Shown here: in pieces, positions 21,601 through 30,868 of the stretch
Layout: every line of letters begins with the position of its first letter
How positions within the stretch are numbered: position 1 is the stretch's first letter
Source: Pelargonium cotyledonis
Lineage: Eukaryota; Streptophyta; Magnoliopsida; Geraniales; Geraniaceae
Assembly (NCBI GenBank): GCA_036897625.1
Contig: JAYMTA010000342.1
Location: 1-30,868 of the forward strand
Direction: 5' to 3'
Length of the DNA stretch: 30,868 bases
The notes under the pieces: model-generated
The model's input: only the letters and a program-made list of their open reading frames with translations
What the model was told of the DNA's origin: nothing
Database searches by the model: none
Made by a program: the position numbers and the translations under genes

Positions 21601-24600
21601 CACCTCAACTTTGAGGCTTTCTAGTTCTAATAAGAACCTTTTAGAAGCCGCAGAGGATGCTATTCAAGAGCTTCGTGCAGAAACTAAGATGTGGGAGAGG
21701 AATGCTAGAAAGCTGATGTTGGATTTGGATATGTTGAAGGAAGAGTTCTCTAATCAGTCCAAAAATCAGGCTAATTTGGAAATGAATCTTTCAGCAACAC
21801 GCGCAGAGTGCGATGGTTTGAGAAAAGAGGTGGAACGGTTAACATTGTTGTCAGAAAAGTCAGCAGCCGTGGAGTATTCAGCATTTCAACTAGAGGATGC
21901 AAGCAATTTTCAGAAGGAAATGGAAAATGAGATCAAGTTTCTGAGGGAATCAAATGCCAATTTGGCTTTGCAGTTGAAAAGAAGTCAAGAATCGAACATC
22001 GAGTTTGTTTCTCTTCTTCAAGAGCTTGAACACGAGAAATTAGTAGTACAATCCAAATCCAATGACATGGAGAATTCAATACGGGAAAAGATAGAAGAAA
22101 ACGATACGTTAACTACTCAGTTGCAACAAGTGCAAGACTCGGAGAAGAGTTTGCAAAATAAGGTGCAAATGCTCGAACAAGCCTTGGAGGACAAAAACCA
22201 TACAATACAGAATGGTGGAATTTGCAACCATAAAACCCTTTCAGATATTGAGGCAGAATACACAAATAAGCTATCCACCAAAGAAGACGAAATATTCAGG
22301 TTAGAAGCAAAACACTCTGAGTCACTCAAACAACCCGAGTCCAGTGATAGAGGCAATGCTGATATGATCAGAGAAATGGAGGCCTTGCAAGACAAAGTGC
22401 AGGAGCTAGAAAGAGACTGCAACGAGTTGACTGACGAAAACTTGGAGCTCTTATTCAAGCTTAAGGAAGTCAATAACAATTCAAATTGGGTATGCTCTTC
22501 TTGCATGGAATCTCTTAAAGGCTTTGAAGCTGAAGTGGGCAAACAAAAATCCTGGGGTCATCATCAAGAAGATAATAAGAACATGAAAGTGCTTGGAGAG
22601 ATTGAAGAAGGTTGCGATCTTTATGTTCAAGAACTCGAGAGACTGAAAATGGAGCTGGAGCTCAAAGTTGCTGAATTGGGGACTGAATTAAATGATAAAA
22701 GGTCTGAGATAGCGAAACTAAAGGCTAACTTGTTGTCAAAAGAAGAGGCCGTCACGACACTTAGACAAAGTCAAAGCGAGTTACAATCTCACGTTGCTGG
22801 TCTTGAGAAGGAGAAACTCCATCTCGAAGAAAACATGAAAGCTGTTGTGAGGGAAAGTGATATCACCTCGAAATGCTTGAATGATTTGCAGAATGATTTG
22901 GCGGCGCTTAGCAGCAGCGTCGGTACCCATGTTTCTGCCAATAAGATGCTCGAAAGAAAGTCTTCAGAACTCGAAAGTGGTAAATGTGAACTGCAGCTTC
23001 GTCTATTAGAGTTGGAAGAAGAAAATGTGCAGTTGTCGGGATTCATATCCAGTCTTGAAGCTGAACTAAGGCAATTGACCGTTGATAGTGAGTCTGTAAG
23101 ATTGGAATGGGAGCATTCTAAATCTCTTTATGAGAATCTGCAGGATGAGATCACAAGATTGAGAAATGAGACGGAGACTCAACAGGTCGTCCTAAAACAA
23201 GAACTGCAGGACGTGCATAGTAGGTGGTCGGAGGTTGAAGAAGAGTGTGAATATTTGAGAAGAACAAATCCCGAGCTGCATGAAATTGCTGAGAAGCTCA
23301 TTGAAGAATGCAGTTCTCTTCGGAAAACGAATGGGGAGTTGAGAGAGCAAAACCTAGAGTTAAAGGAGAATTGTACTCTGTTGGAGGCCAAATATAGGGA
23401 ATCAAGTGAACGTTTTCCGGAATGTTGTGAAAAAGTAGTGATTTTAGAGGAAAATCTTTCTTCAGTGTTGGAAGATATTGCCTCCAAGGAGAAAAGTATG
23501 ACTCAAGAGTTAGATGCACTTCTTGAAGAAAACCGAAATCTCAAAGAAAAACTTGTTCTGGAAGAACGCTTGTTAAATGAAATGTATTCAGAGAAAGAGA
23601 TGGAAGTTGAGAATCTTCAACAAGATGTACAACACCTAACTATGGAAATTTCTGCTTGCTATGAAGAAAAAGACAGAACAATTGGTGATGCTATGCATGA
23701 AGTAGCGTGCATACGTGAAGACAAAGGCAAACTTGAATCTTCCCTTCAAGATGTCCAATCAAAATTGAAATGGACCGAGAGCGAGCTCAATGCTGTTCTT
23801 AGGGAAACTGACGAGAAGATAGAAGGATTGAGGGTTGAGCTTTCCGTCTCCAAACAGAACCAAGCAATGTTGATGGCTGATCATGAAAAAGTTACGACTT
23901 TATTGGAGAGCTACAGATCGAGTGAAGAGAAGTTTAAGACCGCTGTGAACAGTCTTGAATTGAAGCTCACTGTTTCTGAATATGAACGACAGCAACTTCT
24001 GGAAGAAACTTCCAATGTAAAGTTTCAGCTGCAGAAAATGTCACTTCTTCAAGATGAAGTATTTGCCCTTAGGAATGAGCTTGCCGCTACCAAATTTGAC
24101 AAAGAGAAATTGGAAGGTTCTTTGCATTTAATATCCGGAGAATGTGAAGAACTAATGGCAGAAAAGATTTTACTTGCGGAGAAAATGTCTACCTTGCAAG
24201 CAGCTCGTACTGAGTTAGAGGAGTGCAAACGTAGTAGAGTTACCTTAGAGGAACAGCTTCAGCAAGTGGAGAGCGATCTTTTGGAAAAAGAGGCATTGTG
24301 TGTTCACGAGGCTGATCTTAGAAATGAGCTTAACCGGATTAGCAGAACCAACAGTCAATTTCAGAGGAAGATTCAACAACTTGAGAAGGAAAAAGACGAG
24401 TGCCTAACAAAAAGTCGCACCCTTGAAGTAGAACTCAAATTGATGAAGGAAGAAAAACAGAATCAAAGGGAATCCGGAAGTACAAAGGTCCACAGTGTGT
24501 CTAAAACCAATGCCAAAGTTAGTCCTATCCGGGAAGATACGAAGTTCGCAAAGGTTGTTGAATGTTGATTTTAGCTTCTTACATGCTATAAGTTGATATT

Positions 24601-24943
24601 CATAGACAACAAACTAAGAAATTGCATTTAATTTCTTGCTATTCTATCTTATAGAATGAAATGGCGAAGAACACCAATCACCATCGGGACAATAGGAGGA
24701 AGGCATCTTCGAGAAATGATCAACCACAAGAACCTGTGAAAGATCGACAAAAGGCATACAACATTCAACATCATAAAGAGGTTAGAAACCTGCAACTTTC
24801 AATTGATTCAGTTTTAATCGTGGCTTTAAATGTAACTATTTCTTTTGATTTTGTTCATGTATCATGTTGATTTCTTCATAATTGTATCTAATTGAAGAAG
24901 AATCTTCCTAGAAGAAAAAATTTTTTTAACTTTTTAAGGGTTT

Positions 24944-24975
<32 letters not shown>

Positions 24976-26044
24976 GTAATTTCTCTTTAGGGTGGTAATG
25001 GATCTGGTATTCATGATCAACATCCTCAAGCTGTTGATACCGATTCTTTTTCAAAGATCCTGTCTCTTGAAAACGAACTTGCCCGGGCTATGGAAGCAAA
25101 TACGACCTACAAAGCTCAACTTAATAGGTAAGCATAAGTATATCACATAAGGCTTGAGATTATACACATTAATATGTTGACCAGCACACACGACCAGAGC
25201 TGGAAATTCACGTCGTTACCCGACAAAAAATTAGCGTATTTGGGGTCACACATTTTGTAATTGTGTCGCGTTTGCGTGGGACTCCAAAACACACACACAT
25301 GATTAATTAATCGTGTTGTGACATGCCCGACACACTCACTTAAGTGTATAATTGGAAATTAATCATAACAACGGTGTCAAACGTGTTGTTCTATTGTATA
25401 GCATGTGTAGGGTCATGTTCACGTTAATCGTGTCGTGTCGTGTCGTGTCAACACAGTCAGTTATTGTGTTAAGGGTGTCATGTTCGTGTTTTGTTTTCAT
25501 AAATGTGATGTGTTAGCGTTGGACTGTGTGGCATCATAATTACTAAACATATTTTGTTCGTTTTGGGTCGTGTTGCACACAAAACAAACAAACCTTTATT
25601 GGGATCTATCTTTTGTTATAGTTGGCAAAAATATGCTACATGGACTAGACAAGTTTATAGCAATCTTGATGAAGCTATTGAATAGTAAAAACAATAAAAC
25701 TAGGACTTGTTGAATGTGTGTAGCAACTTAGGTTGTGTTAGAGGTAAGTGATGATAAATTATATATACATAAAACATGCTTCTTCTTCAATATTGAGAAT
25801 CTCATTTCAAATACTAATTTTTTGTAGATTAATGTCGGAAAGCCGAAGCAATAACGGTGATAGTACTGAAATAGTGACGAAAGAAAGATTTGAGCGAACA
25901 AAATCATCCCTAGAGACTGAATTGAAAGACATTCGCGAGCGTTACTTGAACATGAGCCTTCAATATGCAGAAGTAGAAGCCGAACGCGAGGAACTTGTAA
26001 TGAAGCTCAAGGCGGCCAAGAATGGGAAGAGATGGTTTTCATAA
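18675..26044 (+). CDS. NT-C2 (EEIG1/EHBP1-type C2) and long coiled-coil protein
   Basis: Nine exons: 18675-18755, 19655-19852, 19950-20072, 20675-20712, 20802-20967, 21359-24553, 24655-24780, 24991-25127 and 25828-26044, give about 1426 residues. Residues 1 to about 147 form the NT-C2 domain (start MFRLSRSKAAKSGDRLDFQF; then VPKGWDKLFVSIVSVETGK and ILGETTINI). A Ser-rich linker follows to about 285, then a heptad-rich Glu/Lys/Leu coiled coil of roughly 950 residues. The C-terminus, AEVEAEREELVMKLKAAKNG and then KRWFS, is the conserved end of plant 'myosin heavy chain-related' NT-C2 proteins such as Arabidopsis At1g63300 and At5g41140. The domain is thought to bind membranes while the coil acts as a tether or scaffold; a trafficking role is inferred. 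Without splicing intron 6, translation stops at 24566-24568. That intron's donor (AAG|GTTGTT) is weak; AAG|GTCCAC at 24488 is an alternative in the same phase. Confidence 0.9.
19021..19643 (+). repeat. Tandem duplication in intron 1 of the NT-C2 gene
   Basis: Copy 1 (19021-19357) and copy 2 (19358 to about 19643) both begin CTGGTCTAAAATGGGTAAAA and share long blocks, including GAGTGCATGCTAGGTTTT and GTTCACACTTCTTGCTTA. Copy 2 lacks about 50 bp near its start, and many point differences are present, so the duplication is not very recent. It lies just before the exon 2 acceptor. Confidence 0.9.
24554..24654 (+). other. Intron 6 of the NT-C2 gene carrying an in-frame stop
   Basis: This 101-bp segment starts GTTGTTGAATG and ends CTTATAG. 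Removing it joins ..REDTKFAK to NEMAKN.. in phase 0. Retaining it gives VVEC followed by TGA (24566-24568), removing the last roughly 150 residues including the conserved C-terminus. Confidence 0.7.
25140..25610. repeat. Dispersed repeat remnant in intron 8 of the NT-C2 gene
   Basis: Sequence unlike the surrounding intron, with recurring CGTGT and GTGTC words, a TCGTG array (CGTGTCGTGTCGTGTCGTGT near 25429) and AAGGGTGTCATGTTCGTGTT. This style matches a common but poorly classified plant interspersed repeat. Similar words occur near 17930-18060 and 26520-26640. Element ends were not defined. Confidence 0.4.
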
Positions 26045-28460
26045 GATCTGTGAGGGAATGCTGAAAGATGCATTTTAGTTTAAGAATGAGATATTTTTGA
26101 TGGCCAAAGGCTAAGGTAAATAATGAATCTATTGAAGAACAGATCATTCAATTGTTGTAAGGCTAAGCTATATTGTAAAATAATACTACAATTTTATAGA
26201 TATGAATAAGAAAGTCAGTCAAAATATCAATTTTCATTTTTCTATATAAAGAAAAAAAGTATGCTAGATCAAATCATATTATTCTCCTTCATCTTTACTC
26301 TTATTCTCATCATTTGAGCAATTGTGATATGTTGCACTGAATAATCTAGAATACCTTGTTTGCCGATAAAACAAAAAAAGTAATATCAAAAGCGCTTTGT
26401 AGTGCAAGCTATAACAAAAGGTTGAACAAATCTCAAAGGATTGGCAGCGGTTAGTGTTTGCTCATTCTTTAACCACTTAAGTTGTAATCTAAAGTGAGCA
26501 TTACAATAGAGTTGTCATGTCCAGTTCGTGTCGAATGGAAAATTATTGTGTGATACGTAATACAAAAACGATATGATACGTTCAATAATTAAATCTCATG
26601 GTCGAACATGAGCGCAACATGTATTAAGACGACAAAGTTTTAAATAAAATGTCTTTTAGCATATAACTCAAACTTTACGCTTGTTATCATTAAAAAAAAC
26701 ACATGCTACTGTTGTCAAACAAAAAATATCTAACAAAATTAAAATACATTTCTTTCAACGAAAAAAAATATACATGAAAGAGTTTTATGTTAAAGTTATC
26801 AAATATTGTTTAATTCAAATTGTACCAAAAACCATCTATGATTAACTTAGATTAATTAATTCCAAGTGCTTTTACATTCGTTTGACAAGTTCATATACAT
26901 TGCGTGAGCTCCTCCAAATTTACTCGAAAATATATTTTACACTACATTATTTGATACGACCAATGTGTTTACCACATATTCAATAGATCGCATCATACAG
27001 TAGAATACGGTGCAAGCAGATGGGTTGAAATGGGGCATGTGTGACATTCCCATGTCCGCAATGCGCTCACATAAGGTCCCTTAACACTTGATTGGTCACT
27101 ACTTGGGTCACTACTTGGACATTCAAGGTTATCGGAGGAAAAAAGAAAAAGAGAGAGAACAATAAACTTCTAAACAATTATATAGACCATTTATTGATAA
27201 ACTTGCATACATTTATTACAATTTATAGTTTCTTGATGACTGGGCACCCAAATCCAAAAGCTCCACAAAAAACATGAAATCACGGTTAACTAGTTTGCAT
27301 CCTTTGCGATGCTCGGGTAGCAAGAACTTATAATAAATAAAATATTTTTTATACAAATATTATTAGTTTGATCTGAATTAGAGATCTGAGTTTTGTATCT
27401 TGTAATTTTTCACTTTAATAACTTATTATAAACTATTTTACATAAGTCTAATCGAATTCGCAGGAAAATATATATGTATAAAATGAAATGAAATCTAATA
27501 AAATTAATATTACCCTTACTACCATCCCTTCATTCTTAAGCCAGATTTTAGCTTTAAAAACATTTAGTATATTCACGTTTAACAAATATCATATCGTAGA
27601 TTGCTTAGCTAAATAATGTAGCGTAAGATGATGGACTTTCATTTACCGAGTTGCTTTTGTCGCATGTCATTCTTGCCTCCTTTTATTTGAAGTTTAAACA
27701 TGAAAGAAAATTATATTTCTATATAATTCAATCATCAATAAACAATTGAAAAATTCATGGTACGTTTGCCAAATTTCTTCTTATTATAGACTTCCAATAT
27801 TTTGATTATAGTGTTTCTAAACTATTTCAACAATTTCATTATTGTGAAATATATATTGTTTTTTTGCACTTTTTTTAGTTTCATATAGGCAAGTGGTCAC
27901 TATATGCATAAAATAAAACATAAAAAGCTTGCTTTAGCCTTTTACTTTCAAATCTCTTATGCTTTTAGTTTTCTAGTTATTCACCCTTCATTGGTAAGTC
28001 TTTTAGTTGATACAAACTACTAATATCTATTTGCATCATTTTATTTAAAATGAAAACATATTGTGCATAAAAAATGTGAAATTATTATTCAATATTTAAC
28101 ATGTAGTTTTTGCAAGCGTAGCCAATTAGACACGTGTTCTTCAAAACTATGATGAAACAACTCACAACAACAAAAGATCATCCATAGAAACTTATAGCAA
28201 TAAATATTATTAATCTAATTAGAGACGAACAATGAAATTTGAATTATCTTTTCACTTTATGGTTTATAAAGTAATGTTTTTGCATCATGTAATTGTGTGT
28301 GTATGTGTATATATATTTAAAATTATATATAAAAAAATTGAATGTAAGAACACATAAACAATTAAAAAATAATTTTATTTTTCTAAACTCAACCATAACA
28401 TTTTTGTTGTGCTAAAAAAATCAATTTAACTTCATTCACTTTACAAATGGTGAAACAAAA
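26045..28460. other. NT-C2 gene 3' region and AT-rich spacer
   Basis: The 3' UTR probably covers roughly 26045-26220. The rest is AT-rich with no coding homology. A short direct repeat of GGTCACTACTTGG occurs at about 27093-27118. Confidence 0.5.
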
Positions 28461-28466
28461 GTTGTA

Positions 28467-28519
28467 AGTCCCACATGGAAAAGACATAAAAAACATGGTA
28501 AGAATTGCTAGTATATAAA
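28467..28519 (+). promoter_or_regulatory. USE/TATA pair resembling a plant snRNA promoter, copy 1
   Basis: AGTCCCACATGG (28467-28478) closely matches the plant upstream sequence element RTCCCACATCG. TATATAAAT begins at 28512, about 34 bp after the element, the spacing known for Pol II-type plant snRNA promoters. No snRNA sequence follows, so this may be chance or a repeat-borne promoter. Confidence 0.35.
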
Positions 28520-28536
28520 TGGTTGGATTTTTTTGC

Positions 28537-28589
28537 AGTCCCATATCAGAAAAGTGAAGATTTCAAAGAGAAAATAACCTCTATATAAA
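28537..28589 (+). promoter_or_regulatory. USE/TATA pair resembling a plant snRNA promoter, copy 2
   Basis: AGTCCCATATCAG (28537-28549) and TATATAAA starting at 28582 repeat the arrangement of the first pair 70 bp downstream, with about 33 bp between elements. The USE match is weaker (T instead of C in CACAT). No U1, U2, U4 or U5-like 5' end follows. Confidence 0.3.
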
Positions 28590-28620
28590 CCACATCATTT
28601 CTAGTCTACTTCTAAAGTAT

Positions 28621-28639
28621 AATAGTGATTGTCACTATT
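28621..28639. repeat. Short perfect inverted repeat
   Basis: AATAGTGA and TCACTATT separated by three bases can form an 8-bp stem. It sits just past the second USE/TATA pair. No function was recognised. Confidence 0.6.
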
Positions 28640-28980
28640 CATGTTAATAGTTAATTGTTATTAACTAATGAGTGTTTTTTCGTAACCGACAATATATGAA
28701 GGGGCATTTGAGCAACATGCAATGAGAATGCTCAAAATTGTTAAAGTTGGTGATGTTGCATCTCTTCATGCTACCTCACCAACTTTAACACATATATATG
28801 TGGATTTCGTTAACAAAAAACAGAGAGCACCCAACAGCAATATAGAGTACGAAAAGATAGATACATACACATCACTATTCACAACAAACGGTGACCGTCA
28901 AATCAAATCTTGAATTACTTCACACTAATATACTATCCGTGCGTTGCACGTAAAGTAAAACTTATAAAAAAATAATATTA

Positions 28981-29238
28981 CTCCCTCCGTCCCAAAATGA
29001 GTGTCTTGTTTGTCTAATTTTTTTGTCTCCAAATGAGTGTCTTGTTTATATTTTTATGTTATTATATTATTATTTTTCCCATATTACCCTTATCTGCACA
29101 TGGGCAAATTTGCACATGATTGCACATGGGGTGTAGGTGAAAAAAGTGAGGGTTATATTGAAAATACACTAAATTATCTTGTAATTCTTAATTTTTGCAA
29201 AAAAATGAAACAAGACACTCATTTTGGGACGGAGGGAG
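28981..29238. mobile_element. Stowaway-like MITE with near-identical arms
   Basis: A 258-bp element flanked by TA (28979-28980 and 29239-29240). Its first 31 bp, starting CTCCCTCCGTCCCAAAATGA, are exactly the reverse complement of its last 31 bp. An internal 17-bp direct repeat of part of the arm (AAATGAGTGTCTTGTTT) lies at 28995-29011 and 29031-29047. Identical arms suggest recent activity of the family. No coding capacity; a 89-codon frame at 29037 is chance. Confidence 0.92.
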
Positions 29239-29356
29239 TATTTATGAGTTACGATTTATCTCGGTCGTTATTTAAATATATATATATAATGTTTTTTTTT
29301 TTGTAGTTTATTTTCTTTGGAGCATAGTTGACATTAATAAAAGAAATTAAATTATT

Positions 29357-29376
29357 CACTACAACAAATGTTACCT
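29357..29376 (+). mobile_element. Possible CACTA (En/Spm) transposon terminus
   Basis: CACTACAACAAATGTTACC resembles the CACTACAA.AAA ends of plant CACTA elements. No matching inverted terminus was found in the window, so it is a solo end, a fragment, or chance. Confidence 0.3.
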
Positions 29377-30419
29377 TTGAGCTCAATTAAATGACTTATT
29401 GAATTTAACTCAAAAAATATTAGCTTGATCCAGATTGATGACATTCATTTTTTTAACAATCCTTATTTAATATTGTACATATTCTTCTGTTAGAGTCCAG
29501 CTCTACCATTACTCCCTTCCTTATCTTTCCTCATCCTTATTTGCTTTCTTTTGTAAGTAAAAATATGTATCAATCGTATTCTGATGTTTAGTTGTTCACG
29601 ATCCTTTTTATTTGTCATTTTTAAGAAGTATATCATTTCGGTGTATCATCAGTGGACTAAACTTTGATTTTTGTAATTATAAAGTCACTTTATCTAAACT
29701 TTGAATTTTGTCAAGATTATTTCAATTTAATGTGAAAATAGCATTCACAACTCTCATTTCCATCTCTGTTGCTTTAATACAATGTGAGTGTGACTGTGTG
29801 AGTGTGACAACTACAAAGATTGAGTCAACAATTAGTGATTTACAATCACATGCAAACAAAATTACTACATTAGCTAGATACAATCAACAACAACAACAAA
29901 ACTATATTAAAGCAAAAGTCAGTATCAACTTCTCTCATTCAGAAGTGATCTTAAGTTGTCAGTCCAACCATCGATCCCATAAGTTTGTCACTTGGTTTAA
30001 CTCAGTAGGCACATCAAAGCTAAACAACTATGCTCTTGTAGGACCTGGAATAGAATACTGATTGTTATTTTTCTCGGACCTGATTGATTTTACTGTCTCT
30101 CTGTTGCCACATGTCATCTAAACTTAATACATATAAAGGGCTGGCTGAGTTTGTGTTTCAACCCAACTTGGAGGACTCAGCCAAATAATAAGATTTTTAC
30201 ATGAAAGAAAAAAACTTTTTTCATCATATATTTGAAGTATAATAAACTTTAATATTTTTTTAACTTAAAAATTGAAGTGTAAAACAATAGCTGCAAAGTG
30301 TGTAGTCACTGGTTTGTATTACTGTAGTTCAATAGAAAGCAATCTGTTGCAACTAGGGAGGTTGCAACTTTCAACTAGTATTTATTTCACGAGTAAAATT
30401 TTCAAATTTGTGTTTTTAG
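29377..30419. other. AT-rich spacer upstream of the AAA-ATPase fragment
   Basis: A 117-codon frame (29708-30061) shows no domain and has no family match that I know. The N-terminal exons expected upstream of the AAA fragment are not found here. Confidence 0.5.

Positions 30420-30868
<449 letters not shown>

Noticed and set aside
22117..22542. 141-codon minus-strand ORF and other minus frames at 22789, 23179 and 23298
   Set aside because: Antisense shadows of the coiled-coil exon; Ser/Leu-rich composition results from Glu/Lys-rich codons on the other strand.
21611..24568. Reading the 985-codon frame as a complete gene
   Set aside because: The frame is only part of exon 6. Upstream exons supply the NT-C2 domain and downstream exons the conserved C-terminus, all in compatible phase.
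29708..30061. 117-codon + strand ORF, possibly with a signal peptide
   Set aside because: The hydrophobic start is weak, the rest has no domain, and it does not match the exons expected before the AAA fragment.

Overview
The window is nuclear DNA of a flowering plant, most likely a eudicot. Genes are split by short AT-rich introns with GT..AG borders (one GC..AG), intergenic DNA is AT-rich with many homopolymer runs, and plant-type LINE and Stowaway-like elements are present. All recognisable host genes lie on the + strand. There are no operons, CRISPR arrays or convincing RNA genes. Exon borders below were placed by hand from splice sites, reading phase and recalled family sequences; no alignment or transcript data were used.

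Layout. (1) 1-1182: promoter, leader and damaged first exon of a DUF630/DUF632 gene; only the lipid-anchor N-terminus survives. (2) 1735-4344: a minus-strand, internally deleted LINE flanked by an exact 15-bp target-site duplication. (3) 4360-5840: intergenic DNA with a small inverted-repeat element. (4) 5841-7390: intact four-exon 2-oxoglutarate/Fe(II) dioxygenase. (5) 7391-10928: AT-rich DNA with a possible orphan first exon near 8756 and a LINE 3' fragment near 9762. (6) 10929-15841: intact nine-exon CYP97C1 (LUT1), the plastid carotenoid epsilon-ring hydroxylase, with a GC-AG intron and a Stowaway-like MITE in its last intron. (7) 15842-18674: intergenic DNA ending in a promoter with two mirror-image G-boxes and a (AG)20 leader tract. 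(8) 18675-26044: nine-exon gene for an NT-C2 plus long coiled-coil protein of about 1426 residues; its largest open frame appears to stop early, but further exons restore the conserved C-terminus. (9) 26045-30868: AT-rich DNA with a second Stowaway-like MITE, two snRNA-type USE/TATA pairs, and at the right edge a broken piece of an AAA-ATPase gene.

The three intact genes have unrelated roles: specialised or defence-type oxidation, lutein synthesis in plastids, and probably endomembrane/cytoskeletal organisation. I see no gene cluster and no strong case for a new multi-gene system. The observations most worth checking are the surviving MGCGGSK mini-ORF, the early-stop splice choice in the coiled-coil gene, the 111-bp stop-free intron of the dioxygenase, the paired G-boxes and USE/TATA units, and the microhomology deletion in the AAA fragment.
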